From: Ktedonobacter sp.
Lineage (GTDB): Bacteria > Chloroflexota > Ktedonobacteria > Ktedonobacterales > Ktedonobacteraceae
Assembly (NCBI GenBank): GCA_003450555.1
Contig: DMFQ01000435.1
Coordinates: 1,174 to 9,733, forward strand
Length of the DNA stretch: 8,560 nucleotides
Reading direction: 5' to 3'
The notes under the pieces were generated by a model that saw nothing but the letters and a program-made list of their open reading frames with translations, was not told the DNA's origin and searched no databases. The position numbers and the translations under genes were made by a program. This document shows, in pieces, positions 1 to 6,289 of this stretch (positions are counted from its first letter, which is position 1; each line of letters starts with the position of its first letter).

Positions 1-1140
1 GCAAAGCCGTAGCAGACTGACTCAAGTATCGCGCGGTAGAGATGCGCCCTGGTGTGATGCAACATCACACCGGCAAAGACACCCCGCGCGGACGGATCAA
101 AGATGGGCGTCTTTTCACCAAGGAAGTAGGGCAGCGCGATGATTCCTCCTGCGCCAGGTGGTACTTGCTCGGCTTCGGCATCCAGATCAGCCAGTGACAC
201 GCCCGCGGCCAGTTCATGTGCAAACCATTTCACTAACGAACCACTCGTTGCCATGCAGCCGCTGATGAGCGTGAGACCCGGAATATCGTGATAGTCGAAG
301 TAAAAATGCGGATCGGGCTCGGGGAGATCCGCGCAATAGAGCAGGTCTCCAGCTCCCCCAAACTTCAGCAGTACATCACCATTTTGAACCAGCCCTGAGG
401 CGAGGCCAGCCGCCACGTGATCAGCGCTGCCTGCTACCACGGGAGTACCCACTCGCAGTCCAGTCTGCGCGGCAACGGCCTCATTGATACCACCAACGAT
501 TTCTGTTGGCTGTCGTACGGGAGGCAAGATTGCGGCGTCGATACCGGCATGTTCCAGGTAGGATGTATTGCCAGCGGTGCTGGCGGATATCGTAGAGTCC
601 ACTCTCCGCGGCCCAGTTTTCCTCTAAAGAGAGTTGACCTGTCAGGCGGTACACAATAAAATCATAGGAACCGCACAGATACGCCGTGCGTGCTACGATA
701 TCTGGCTCGTGCTGCCTGAGCCAGCGCCAGCGCGGATCGATATTCTGCTGATTAGGCATGCCGCCAGTGATGGTAAAAAATTCGCGTAGATCAACAGCAG
801 CTTGCAATTCCTTGACTTCAACAATGCTGCGTGCGTCATTTTGCTGGATACTTGGTCGCAGCGGCTGACCGGAGGCGTCGAGTAGAACCATCGCAGGCAC
901 CATACCCGAAACGCCAATCGCTGCTATCTCCTCGGCAGGAATAGTAGTGATTAATGTCCGTATCGCGTCACGCGTTGTCGTCCACCATTGCTCAGGGTCT
1001 TCCTCGGCCCAACCGGGATGAGCCGAGAGCAACTCGTGATCTCGCTCCACCTGAGCAACGACGCCACGCTCGCGGTCCAGCGCAACAGCTTTAAGCGCGG
1101 TTGTGCCCACATCGATGCCAAGCACGTAGCGAACAGCCAT
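1..1140 (-). pseudogene. FGGY-family carbohydrate kinase, xylulokinase-like; frameshifted and cut by the window edge
   Basis: An ATP-dependent cytoplasmic sugar or polyol kinase of the FGGY family. The N-terminal half (residues 1-190) carries the phosphate-binding start GIDVGTTALKAVALD (residues 8-22), GWAEEDPEQWW (43-53) and the GVSG strand (76-79), as in xylulokinases. After W190 the reading frame shifts: the original frame stops at 481-483, while the next frame continues without interruption to base 1 with NTSYLEHAGIDAAILPPV, GSADHVAAGLASG and FGGAGDLLY, then GEKTPIFDPSARGVF. Removing one base at about 570 (TGG-C-AAT) restores one protein. About 379 residues are visible of the usual 480-520. 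Start ATG at 1140 is preceded by AAGGAG with a 6-base spacer, directly after the stop of the BtpA gene, so the two were translationally close. It is the last visible gene of the minus-strand sugar operon. The substrate cannot be read from sequence. Broken gene or sequencing error are both possible. Confidence 0.9.
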
Positions 1141-1151
1141 AGCTCACTCCT

Positions 1152-1995
1152 TTACTCCTCACTCTGTTCGCGTGCCGCTCGCACCTCGTCCATGAAACGT
1201 CGCACGCGGTCTGGATCGACGGGATTCCAGGTGTAACCATCGTGTTTGAGGCCCGTACCGACAATCACGCCATCAGCGATAGCCAGCGTCGCACGTACTG
1301 TTTCTATGCGCACGCCGGTATTCGCCAGCACGGGCGTATTGGGGACGGCAGCCCTGGCTTCGCTAATATGACTGAGGTCAGCTTCCATCGCCAGCCATTG
1401 CACCTGAAATAAGAATGGCGTCGGCAAGGGAGGAGACAACGACGCTGCGCGCGAGCGCTCCGATTGAACGTTGGGCGATGGGGCGAGCGAATTCTGGCTC
1501 GATGTTAAAGAACAGGCGCACATGCTCGGAAGATAGTTGACGGCGATAATCCAGGGCGGCAGCAGCATCAGGCTGCCAGAGTCCCATATCGCTATCGTAC
1601 ACTCCTGTGAAGACTTCGCGCACAAAGCTGGCGCGGACGGCGCTTGCAACTGCTAGAGCTGCCATTGGATCCCAGAGTAAGTCAACACCATAAGGCAGCC
1701 CGATATGCGGACGCAATTCACCGATAGCAGCAGCCATGGCGGCAATGGGCGCTCGATCGGTATGCAGCGGGTAGGGACGATCACCTTCATTACAGAACAG
1801 CAACCCATCGATGCCGCTCCCTTGTAAAATATCCAGGTCGCGACGAAGCGCTTCGACAATGGCATTCATACCTTTGTGGCTGTCGTAGAGTGGACGACCT
1901 GGCAGGGGCGGCAAGTGCATCATCGCGATCACTGGCTTGGGCCGTCCAAAAAGCACTTCCAGAACAGAACGATGATCAGCGGAACCATTGGACAT
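1152..1995 (-). pseudogene. BtpA/SgcQ-family TIM-barrel protein, one frameshift
   Basis: Recognisable as the BtpA/SgcQ family, named for a photosystem I biogenesis protein in cyanobacteria. In non-phototrophs it usually sits in sugar operons (such as E. coli sgcQ), where its reaction is unsettled. Family blocks appear in order: VIAMMHLPPLPGRPL, GIDGLLFCNEGDRPY, YGVDLLWDP, FVREVFTGVYDSDMG, ADAILISGAMAG, NTPVLANTGVR and ADGVIVGTGLKHDG. The block ADAILISGAMAG ends one frame and MEADLSHISEAR opens the next. Dropping one base at about 1389 joins them into 280 residues, the normal family length. As read, the first frame stops at 1378-1380. ATG 1995 is preferred to ATG 2028 because GGGAG lies 7 bases upstream and the protein begins at the usual distance from the first block. 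It lies 33 bases after the isomerase and 11 before the kinase. Decayed gene or sequencing indel. Confidence 0.9.
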
Positions 1996-2002
1996 AATGC
2001 AA

Positions 2003-2007
2003 CTCCC
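2003..2007 (-). promoter_or_regulatory. Ribosome binding site deciding the BtpA-family start
   Basis: On the minus strand GGGAG stands 7 bases before ATG 1995. The in-frame upstream ATG at 2028 overlaps the end of the isomerase gene and has no comparable site, so 1995 is taken as the start. Confidence 0.6.
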
Positions 2008-2028
2008 AGTTAATGAATTTCTATCCAC

Positions 2029-2940
2029 CTACACATGCATAGCCTTTTGCCAGTACTGCACGCTCGCACGCAGGTCGCGTAACACCAGGGCATCATTGGC
2101 CTCAAAAGGATGGATCGGCTCGAGGAACAGGTAGACATCAGCGTCATCCGGCCAGGACTGCAGAGCATTCAGCACGCTCTCTGCTCGAACTTTTCCTATG
2201 CCATTGTACTCAGCGGTGAAGGGCCAGTGATGATCACCAGTAGCATCAGTCTGCTGCAAGTGTACCACAGGTATATGCGGCCAGGGCTGAGTAAGCCAGG
2301 TGAGATAGTCATCACTCGGCGTTCCGGTATGCAGAGCGCAGGGATGCCCAACGTCGATGCAGAGGATAAGTGGCACACCTGCTTGCACAACAAGATTGGT
2401 GAGTGTTTGTGCCTCCTCGATACTATGTCCCCATTCCCGCGTTACCGCCATATTCTCGAACAAGAGGAATTGTAGCCCTTTTTGAGCCGCATAGCGGGAA
2501 AGAGATTGCAAGCGTTGCATCATCTCCTGGATCAGCACATCCTTGCGTACCTTATCCATTGCATCTCGCACGCTTAATGCTCCAAGGTGACCACCCGTTC
2601 CTAAAGCGCCTAGTCGCGCGCTAAAATCAATCGCGCGCTCATACCAGTGCATGGCAGCCGCTCGCATGGCTTCATCTGGATGCAGTAACATGCTCCATGA
2701 ATACGCGGCAAGGCCGGTGAAGGTGCTGTGCACAACAATGTTGTTTGCTGCCGCACTTTTTTTCACGGCATCGGCATAGGCTCCCACCGCGTTTTCGTCA
2801 AGCATTGGATCCACGAGGTCCAGGCTGAATTGACAGCAATCAAGACCAAGTTCCTCTTTCACAATGCTCAACCACTGCTGCGGTTCAGGCCAGCGCTTTA
2901 CGGCGAAGCAGGTATTGATGCCGAGATGCAGACGTGCCAT
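2029..2940 (-). CDS. Sugar phosphate isomerase/epimerase (xylose-isomerase-like TIM barrel)
   Basis: Complete 303-residue protein of the AP-endonuclease-2/xylose-isomerase-like superfamily. These cytoplasmic metal-dependent TIM barrels isomerise or epimerise sugars, sugar phosphates or inositol derivatives. The expected metal-binding pattern is present: E162 in LLFENM, D196 and H199 in CIDVGHP, H227 in VVHLQQTD and E274 in FLEPIHPFE. H71 in VVHSTF fits the early strand. The start ATG 2940 has GGAAGGA about 6 bases upstream. Its neighbours are a metallophosphoesterase (stop 36 bases upstream) and a BtpA-family gene and FGGY kinase downstream. This points to interconversion of an unusual pentose, tetrose or polyol before or after phosphorylation by the kinase. 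It is the only gene of the operon that looks undamaged. The exact substrate is unknown; class assignment is firm, pathway role is inference. Confidence 0.88.
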   Translation of the reverse strand: MARLHLGINTCFAVKRWPEPQQWLSIVKEELGLDCCQFSLDLVDPMLDENAVGAYADAVKKSAAANNIVVHSTFTGLAAYSWSMLLHPDEAMRAAAMHWYERAIDFSARLGALGTGGHLGALSVRDAMDKVRKDVLIQEMMQRLQSLSRYAAQKGLQFLLFENMAVTREWGHSIEEAQTLTNLVVQAGVPLILCIDVGHPCALHTGTPSDDYLTWLTQPWPHIPVVHLQQTDATGDHHWPFTAEYNGIGKVRAESVLNALQSWPDDADVYLFLEPIHPFEANDALVLRDLRASVQYWQKAMHV

Positions 2941-2976
2941 GTTGGTCCTTCCTTTCAGCCGCGTATCAACCGTTCA

Positions 2977-3759
2977 TCAACCACTCACCATCTGGTAACC
3001 TTTGAGTTTGCCTTTATTCAAAGTGACCAGTACACCGTGTAATATGCCTTCGCTGTAGTCGCTGCCGGGATTGATGCACACGGTTCTGCCTATTTTGCAC
3101 GTTGCATGCGCTTCATGAACGTGTCCGTGCAATCCCAGCAGTGGTTGGTAGCGTTCAATCGCTGCACGCACAGCCGTCGATCCGACGGGTTTGAAGCGCG
3201 TCTGTCCCAGGCTGGCTTGCACCCTCAATGACGCGTCCAGCTCGGGCGCGTCATCCAGACCACTTTGGAATGGTGGAACATGCAGGTTCAACACTGCTGA
3301 CTCAGGGCGTTTGACCTGCGCCATTAACTGCGCAATGCGTCTCTCCAGTTCCTCTTCGCTGCACTCTCTTGGCGTATGCCAGGGAGTGGGATTCGACCAG
3401 CCACAACTGATCATCTCGCAGGTCTCATCAAGCTGGACAACCGACTCCTCTGGATTGCGTACCAGGCGGTATCTGCCTGCATCTGCCAATACATCCAGCA
3501 CAGATGGTGGATCGTCATTTCCTCCCATCAAATAGCAGCGTACCTCTGTATTTTGCAGCCGTTCGTCAGCCAGGTCTAGCCATTCGAGTAGCCGCGCTTT
3601 CATCAATCGCTCAAAAAGAGCTTCGATCTCTCCCTCATCGCGCAGCTCCTGTGGCTCTCCCTGGCGGGAGCGATAGGGATAGAGGCCCTTATCGCTGGCA
3701 CGCTGCTCGAAAGCCTGTAGTTCAGACTCCGTTGTGAGTCTGACCTGGCGTCCATGCAT
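2977..3759 (-). pseudogene. Metallophosphoesterase lacking its N-terminal metal-binding region
   Basis: Calcineurin-like phosphoesterase. Visible motifs in the 260-residue frame are MGGNDD (78-83), LNLHVPP (157-163), GLHGHVHE (209-216) and INPGS (229-233), matching motifs III-V of the fold. The first motifs (DxH near the N-terminus and GGDxxG/GD) are absent. Family members carry about 70-80 further residues before the segment seen here as HGRQVRLTTESELQAFEQR. The frame upstream of ATG 3759 runs only eight codons (NGDVCRRM) to a TAG, and no other frame on this strand carries the missing motifs. There is no obvious ribosome binding site at ATG 3759. Without the N-terminal aspartate and histidine ligands the dinuclear metal site cannot form, so a working enzyme is unlikely. 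Homology ends exactly where a plus-strand permease fragment begins, so this is a truncation at a DNA junction rather than a missed start. Confidence 0.85.
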
Positions 3760-4011
3760 TCTCCTGCAAACATCTCCATTCTAGGCATTCCAGTACTGGT
3801 GATTGTCGCGGTCCTCTCCATAGCTGTTATGCTTGGGCTGGCCTATATCGTTCTCAGCTACCCACAGCTTGGCATCGTTCCCTGGCAGGGTTTCGCCTTC
3901 ATGGGGGCTCTGGTGGTACTGGGCTTGCTGATCTACTTTATTGCCCGGGCCGTCCGATTGACGCAAGGTGTCAACCTTGATCTTATCTATCGCGAGTTAC
4001 CGCCTGAATAA
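3754..4011 (+). pseudogene. C-terminal fragment of an APC-type amino-acid permease
   Basis: An 85-residue reading frame with two strong hydrophobic spans (about residues 10-33 and 44-66), a basic RAVRLTQG turn and the tail VNLDLIYRELPPE. This matches the last two membrane helices and cytoplasmic tail of APC-superfamily amino-acid permeases, which commonly end in a basic segment followed by (I/V)DLDLxYxEIPPE. A whole permease has about 450-550 residues and 12 helices, so about five sixths are missing. The frame stays open upstream to 3721, but there it encodes only the antisense of the phosphoesterase and is not hydrophobic. No ribosome binding site precedes ATG 3754. A two-helix fragment could not transport, so this is a relic whose 5' part was lost at about 3755-3765. 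A stand-alone small membrane protein is less likely. Confidence 0.8.
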
Positions 4012-4028
4012 GGGGAGTTGTTCCTATG
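4011..4028 (+). other. Orphan ribosome binding site and start codon after the permease fragment
   Basis: AGGGGAG (4011-4017) overlaps the permease stop and lies 8 bases before ATG 4026, the layout of a next gene in an operon. The frame it opens (to 4220) runs into the long hairpin at 4035 and then into antisense of the AraC gene, and encodes nothing recognisable. It may be the stub of a gene once cotranscribed with the permease. Confidence 0.35.
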
Positions 4029-4034
4029 GAAGGA

Positions 4035-4136
4035 CGTAGGGAGCCGATTGATCTCGTCCCACGGAGTGGAGTGGGGAGCGTGCGACATGTAATAATGTGC
4101 CTCCCCCCCTTGGACGCGCTCAATCGGGTCTCTACG
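4035..4136. repeat. Long imperfect inverted repeat (about 100-base hairpin) between convergent genes
   Basis: Bases 4035-4051 pair with 4120-4136 over 17 positions, with one G-G mismatch and one G-T wobble. After two 1x1 internal loops the stem continues as CGTCC (4055-4059) with GGACG (4112-4116). Inside, GGGGAG (4073-4078) pairs with CTCCCC (4101-4106), and ACAT/ATGT closes a GTAATA loop at 4089-4094. The outer arm contains the TAG stop of the AraC gene (4132-4134). There is no U-rich tail on either side, so it is not a standard intrinsic terminator, although its place at a convergent gene end suits transcript ending or protection. A small non-autonomous mobile element is an alternative; no flanking target-site duplication was found. 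Confidence 0.65.
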
Positions 4137-5097
4137 GTAGAGCTTTATCCCGTTGAAAGGCGTGGCGATAGGTCTGGGGCGAAATGTGCAACAGACGCTG
4201 AAAGTGCAAACGAAGCGTAGCAGCCGAACCGAAGCCACAGCGGGTAGCGATGCGCTCAACGGGCTCGTTCGTCGTCTCCAGTAGGCGTTGAGCCAGGACA
4301 ACGCGCTGCCGGAGCAACCATTGATGGGGGGTCGTGCCCAGGATCGCACGGAAGCGACGCGCGAAGGTACGCGGACTCATTACAGCCCGCGCTGCCATCT
4401 GCTCTACCGTAAGCTCTTCGCCCAGATGACTGGCTAACCATGCGAGTGTTGCGCCAAACGGTTCTTCCTCATTTGTTGGAAGTAGTAGCGGCGTCTCGAT
4501 ATACTGTGCCTGACCGCCATCGCGATGTAAAGGAACAACCATTCGCCTGGCTACCGCTGCTGCAATATCGGCTCCGTAGTCCTGGCGAACGATGTGAAGC
4601 GATAGGTCAATCGCGGCAGCCGTCCCGGCAGAAGTCAGTACTTGCCCATCATCAATGTAAAGTCTGTGTGGATCGACCTGTACCAGGGGATAATGCTTTG
4701 CCAGTTCTGCTGCCCACGCCCAATGAGTGGTGACGCGACGACCATCCAACAATCCTGCGGCAGCAAGTAGGAAAGCACCTGTGCAGAACGAGATGATGCG
4801 AGCACCACGCTGGGAGGCAGCGCGTAAGGCATCGAGCAGTGTCTCTGGAACCGAAACGATGCCAGGGCGGGAGCTGGGAACAATCACTGTATCAGCCTCA
4901 GCGACGTGTTCCAGGCAATAAGGCGTAGTGAGGAAAATGCCTACGGAGGTCCGAATGGGTCGTGGCTCTACGGCACACACCAGAAACCGATACCAGGACA
5001 CTCCCAGTTCTGGACGTTCAAAGCCAAAAACTTCTGTCGCCACCGCTAGTTCAAAAGGATTGACGGCGTCATAGACAATAGTTGCAACCGTATGCAT
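4132..5097 (-). CDS. GlxA/FtrA-type AraC-family transcriptional regulator
   Basis: A 321-residue DNA-binding regulator with an N-terminal DJ-1/PfpI-like (class I glutamine amidotransferase fold) sensor domain and a C-terminal AraC domain. The sensor domain starts MHTVATIVYDAVNPFELAVATEVFG and includes IVPSSRPG and the nucleophile-elbow region ISFCTGAFLLAAAGLLDGRRVTTHW, typical of this family; such domains generally act as ligand sensors. The last 100 residues hold two helix-turn-helix units (EQMAARAVMSPRTFARRFRA, and ERIATRCGFGSAATLRLHFQR) and the family ending SPQTYRHAF. An in-frame GTG at 5169 would add 24 residues of unlikely sequence, so ATG 5097 is used, because family members begin at this point. 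Its ribosome binding site is poor: GGGAG lies 15 bases away. Divergent from the dehydratase, with a palindrome over its own -10 box, it probably represses itself and controls the neighbour. Ligand unknown. Confidence 0.9.
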   Translation of the reverse strand: MHTVATIVYDAVNPFELAVATEVFGFERPELGVSWYRFLVCAVEPRPIRTSVGIFLTTPYCLEHVAEADTVIVPSSRPGIVSVPETLLDALRAASQRGARIISFCTGAFLLAAAGLLDGRRVTTHWAWAAELAKHYPLVQVDPHRLYIDDGQVLTSAGTAAAIDLSLHIVRQDYGADIAAAVARRMVVPLHRDGGQAQYIETPLLLPTNEEEPFGATLAWLASHLGEELTVEQMAARAVMSPRTFARRFRAILGTTPHQWLLRQRVVLAQRLLETTNEPVERIATRCGFGSAATLRLHFQRLLHISPQTYRHAFQRDKALP

Positions 5098-5128
5098 GGC
5101 AGTTTTTTGATGCTCCCTGTCTTTTCTG

Positions 5129-5141
5129 CCTCTGGCAGAGG
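5129..5141. repeat. Small palindrome in the regulator's leader
   Basis: CCTCTG and CAGAGG flank a single G (5129-5141). It lies in the 5' untranslated region of the AraC-type gene, about 12 bases downstream of the predicted transcript start and ahead of the weak ribosome binding site. It may be a second protein-binding half or a short RNA hairpin; the one-base loop makes a DNA site more plausible. Confidence 0.35.
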
Positions 5142-5148
5142 TCCTCAA

Positions 5149-5172
5149 TGTGTGACAGAATTCTAGCACACA
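5149..5172. promoter_or_regulatory. 24-bp palindrome, candidate operator
   Basis: The left half TGTGTGACAGAA (5149-5160) and the right half TTCTAGCACACA (5161-5172) are reverse complements at 10 of 12 positions, centred on GAATTC. It covers the predicted -10 box of the AraC-type gene (5160-5165) and ends 9 bases upstream of the predicted -35 box of the dehydratase. A dimeric regulator bound here would block the minus-strand promoter and be placed to activate the plus-strand one. Dyad symmetry is unusual for AraC proteins, which mostly bind direct repeats, so a different regulator is possible. Confidence 0.6.
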
Positions 5173-5188
5173 GTTCGTTTTTTGCCAA
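5160..5188 (-). promoter_or_regulatory. Promoter of the AraC-type regulator
   Basis: On the minus strand TTGGCA (5188-5183) and TAGAAT (5165-5160) are separated by exactly 17 bases. Each matches the housekeeping sigma consensus at 5 of 6 positions. Transcription would begin near 5153, giving a leader of about 55 bases. Confidence 0.6.
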
Positions 5189-5209
5189 GAGGAAACGCTC
5201 TCGTATGAA
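5182..5209 (+). promoter_or_regulatory. Promoter of the threonine/serine dehydratase
   Basis: TTGCCA (5182-5187, 5 of 6 to consensus) is followed after 16 bases by TATGAA (5204-5209, 4 of 6). The -35 box overlaps that of the divergent promoter. A weak -10 box fits a promoter needing an activator, for which the palindrome upstream is a candidate site. Confidence 0.45.
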
Positions 5210-5234
5210 ACGCTGAGAAAAGTGAGGAAAGCAT

Positions 5235-6155
5235 ATGCATGCTGCTATTGAGGAAGCGCACAAGCGAATAGCTGGCTATGTACGTACGACGCCGATTGTG
5301 CATCTGGAGGACGGAGCCTGGGGCATCGATGCGCACGTGGTACTCAAGCTCGAACAACTCCAGCATACCGGTTCCTTTAAGCCGCGAGGAGCCTTTAATC
5401 GCATCCTGAGCCATCGTGTGCCACTAGCCGGGGTCATCGCAGCATCAGGAGGCAATCATGGTGTAGCTGTTGCGTATGTTGCACAGCAGTTGGGACATCG
5501 AGCAGAGATTTTTGTACCGGAAGTGTGTCCCACTGTGAAAGTGGAACGTCTACGCAACTACGGAGCGCAGGTGAACCTCGTGGGGGCCAGCTATGCCGAG
5601 GCTCTGCTGGCAAGTCAAACGCGGGCCGCACAGACAGGAGCACTAGTAGTGCATGCCTACGATCAGCCAGAAATTGTAGCCGGTCAGGGGACCGTGGGAT
5701 ACGAATTTGCTCAACAAGCGCCAGAGTTGGATACTGTGCTAGTAGCAGTGGGCGGAGGAGGACTGATTGCGGGAATTGCAGCCTGGTTTGCAGGAAAGGT
5801 GCGCGTCATTGGCGTGGAACCGGAATCAGCACCGACCCTGGCAGCCGCGCTCAAAGCAGGTGAGCCTATCGACGTCGAAGTAGCTGGTATCGCAGCTGAT
5901 TCTTTGGGGGCCAGGCGGGTAGGAATAGAAGGGTTCGCGCTTGCAAAACGCTATGTGGAGCGCGTGATCTTCGTCAGGGATGACAGTATCCGGGCCGCGC
6001 AGCGCGCGTTATGGAATGACCTACGGATCGTAGCAGAGCCTGGAGGAGCGACCGCCACCGCTGCACTGCTGAGTGGAGCGTACCAGCCCGCGCCTGGCGA
6101 GCGGGTCGGTGTAGTGGTGTGTGGAGGAAATGCTGATTTACGTCAGATTGCTTAA
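5235..6155 (+). CDS. PLP-dependent threonine/serine dehydratase
   Basis: Complete 306-residue fold-type II PLP enzyme without a C-terminal ACT domain, resembling catabolic or serine/threonine dehydratases that convert L-threonine or L-serine to a 2-oxo acid plus ammonia in the cytoplasm. The Schiff-base lysine is K49 in TGSFKPRGA. SGGNHG (71-76) binds the substrate carboxylate, GGGGLIAG (173-180) cradles the PLP phosphate, EPGG is at 268-271 and CGGN at 296-299 contacts the pyridine ring. Lack of an ACT domain argues against isoleucine-regulated biosynthetic threonine deaminase. Related enzymes of this size include serine racemase and hydroxy-aspartate dehydratase, so the substrate is not fixed. 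ATG 5235 has GAGGA 6 bases upstream. The frame is intact and it diverges from the GlxA/FtrA-type regulator, a common pairing for amino-acid catabolic genes. Confidence 0.9.
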   Translation: MHAAIEEAHKRIAGYVRTTPIVHLEDGAWGIDAHVVLKLEQLQHTGSFKPRGAFNRILSHRVPLAGVIAASGGNHGVAVAYVAQQLGHRAEIFVPEVCPTVKVERLRNYGAQVNLVGASYAEALLASQTRAAQTGALVVHAYDQPEIVAGQGTVGYEFAQQAPELDTVLVAVGGGGLIAGIAAWFAGKVRVIGVEPESAPTLAAALKAGEPIDVEVAGIAADSLGARRVGIEGFALAKRYVERVIFVRDDSIRAAQRALWNDLRIVAEPGGATATAALLSGAYQPAPGERVGVVVCGGNADLRQIA

Positions 6156-6189
6156 GAGGGAAGGTGAGCAAACCTGCGCTATTTTGTTT

Positions 6190-6195
6190 TATAAT
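6190..6195 (+). promoter_or_regulatory. Candidate -10 box in the gap before the nucleotidyltransferase
   Basis: A perfect TATAAT lies in an AT-rich stretch of the 134-base gap between the dehydratase and the next gene, on the correct strand. There is no recognisable -35 box at 16-18 bases upstream and no extended -10. The next gene starts 95 bases later. Nothing else convincing was seen in 6156-6289. Confidence 0.3.
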
Positions 6196-6289
6196 TTCCT
6201 GAGACAGAAAGGAGCAGCGACGTTTTGCCATACATCCCCTCAACATGATTCAGTAGGTTTGGTTTTCACGTCGCATAGGCAATAGTAGG

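Noticed and set aside
2110..2475. 121-codon plus-strand frame within the isomerase gene
   Set aside because: The opposite strand encodes an intact TIM-barrel protein with all metal ligands; this frame has no motif.
3191..3535. 114-codon plus-strand frame within the phosphoesterase gene
   Set aside because: Shadow of the recognised phosphoesterase frame; serine-rich composition without domain signals.
3603..3821. Minus-strand 72-codon frame crossing the junction, as a possible phosphoesterase N-terminus
   Set aside because: It is out of frame with the phosphoesterase and lacks DxH and GGD motifs, so it does not supply the missing part.
5098..5169. 24-residue N-terminal extension of the AraC regulator from GTG 5169
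   Set aside because: It would start inside the palindrome and -10 region, upstream of the predicted transcript start, and family members begin at the methionine encoded at 5097.
6161..6190. AGGT/ACCT hairpin with T-rich tail as dehydratase terminator
   Set aside because: The stem is only four base pairs, too weak to support a call.
6208..6247. AAAGGAG followed by a TTG-started seven-codon leader peptide before the nucleotidyltransferase
   Set aside because: Too short, with a rare start and no attenuator-like hairpin or codon signature to support it.
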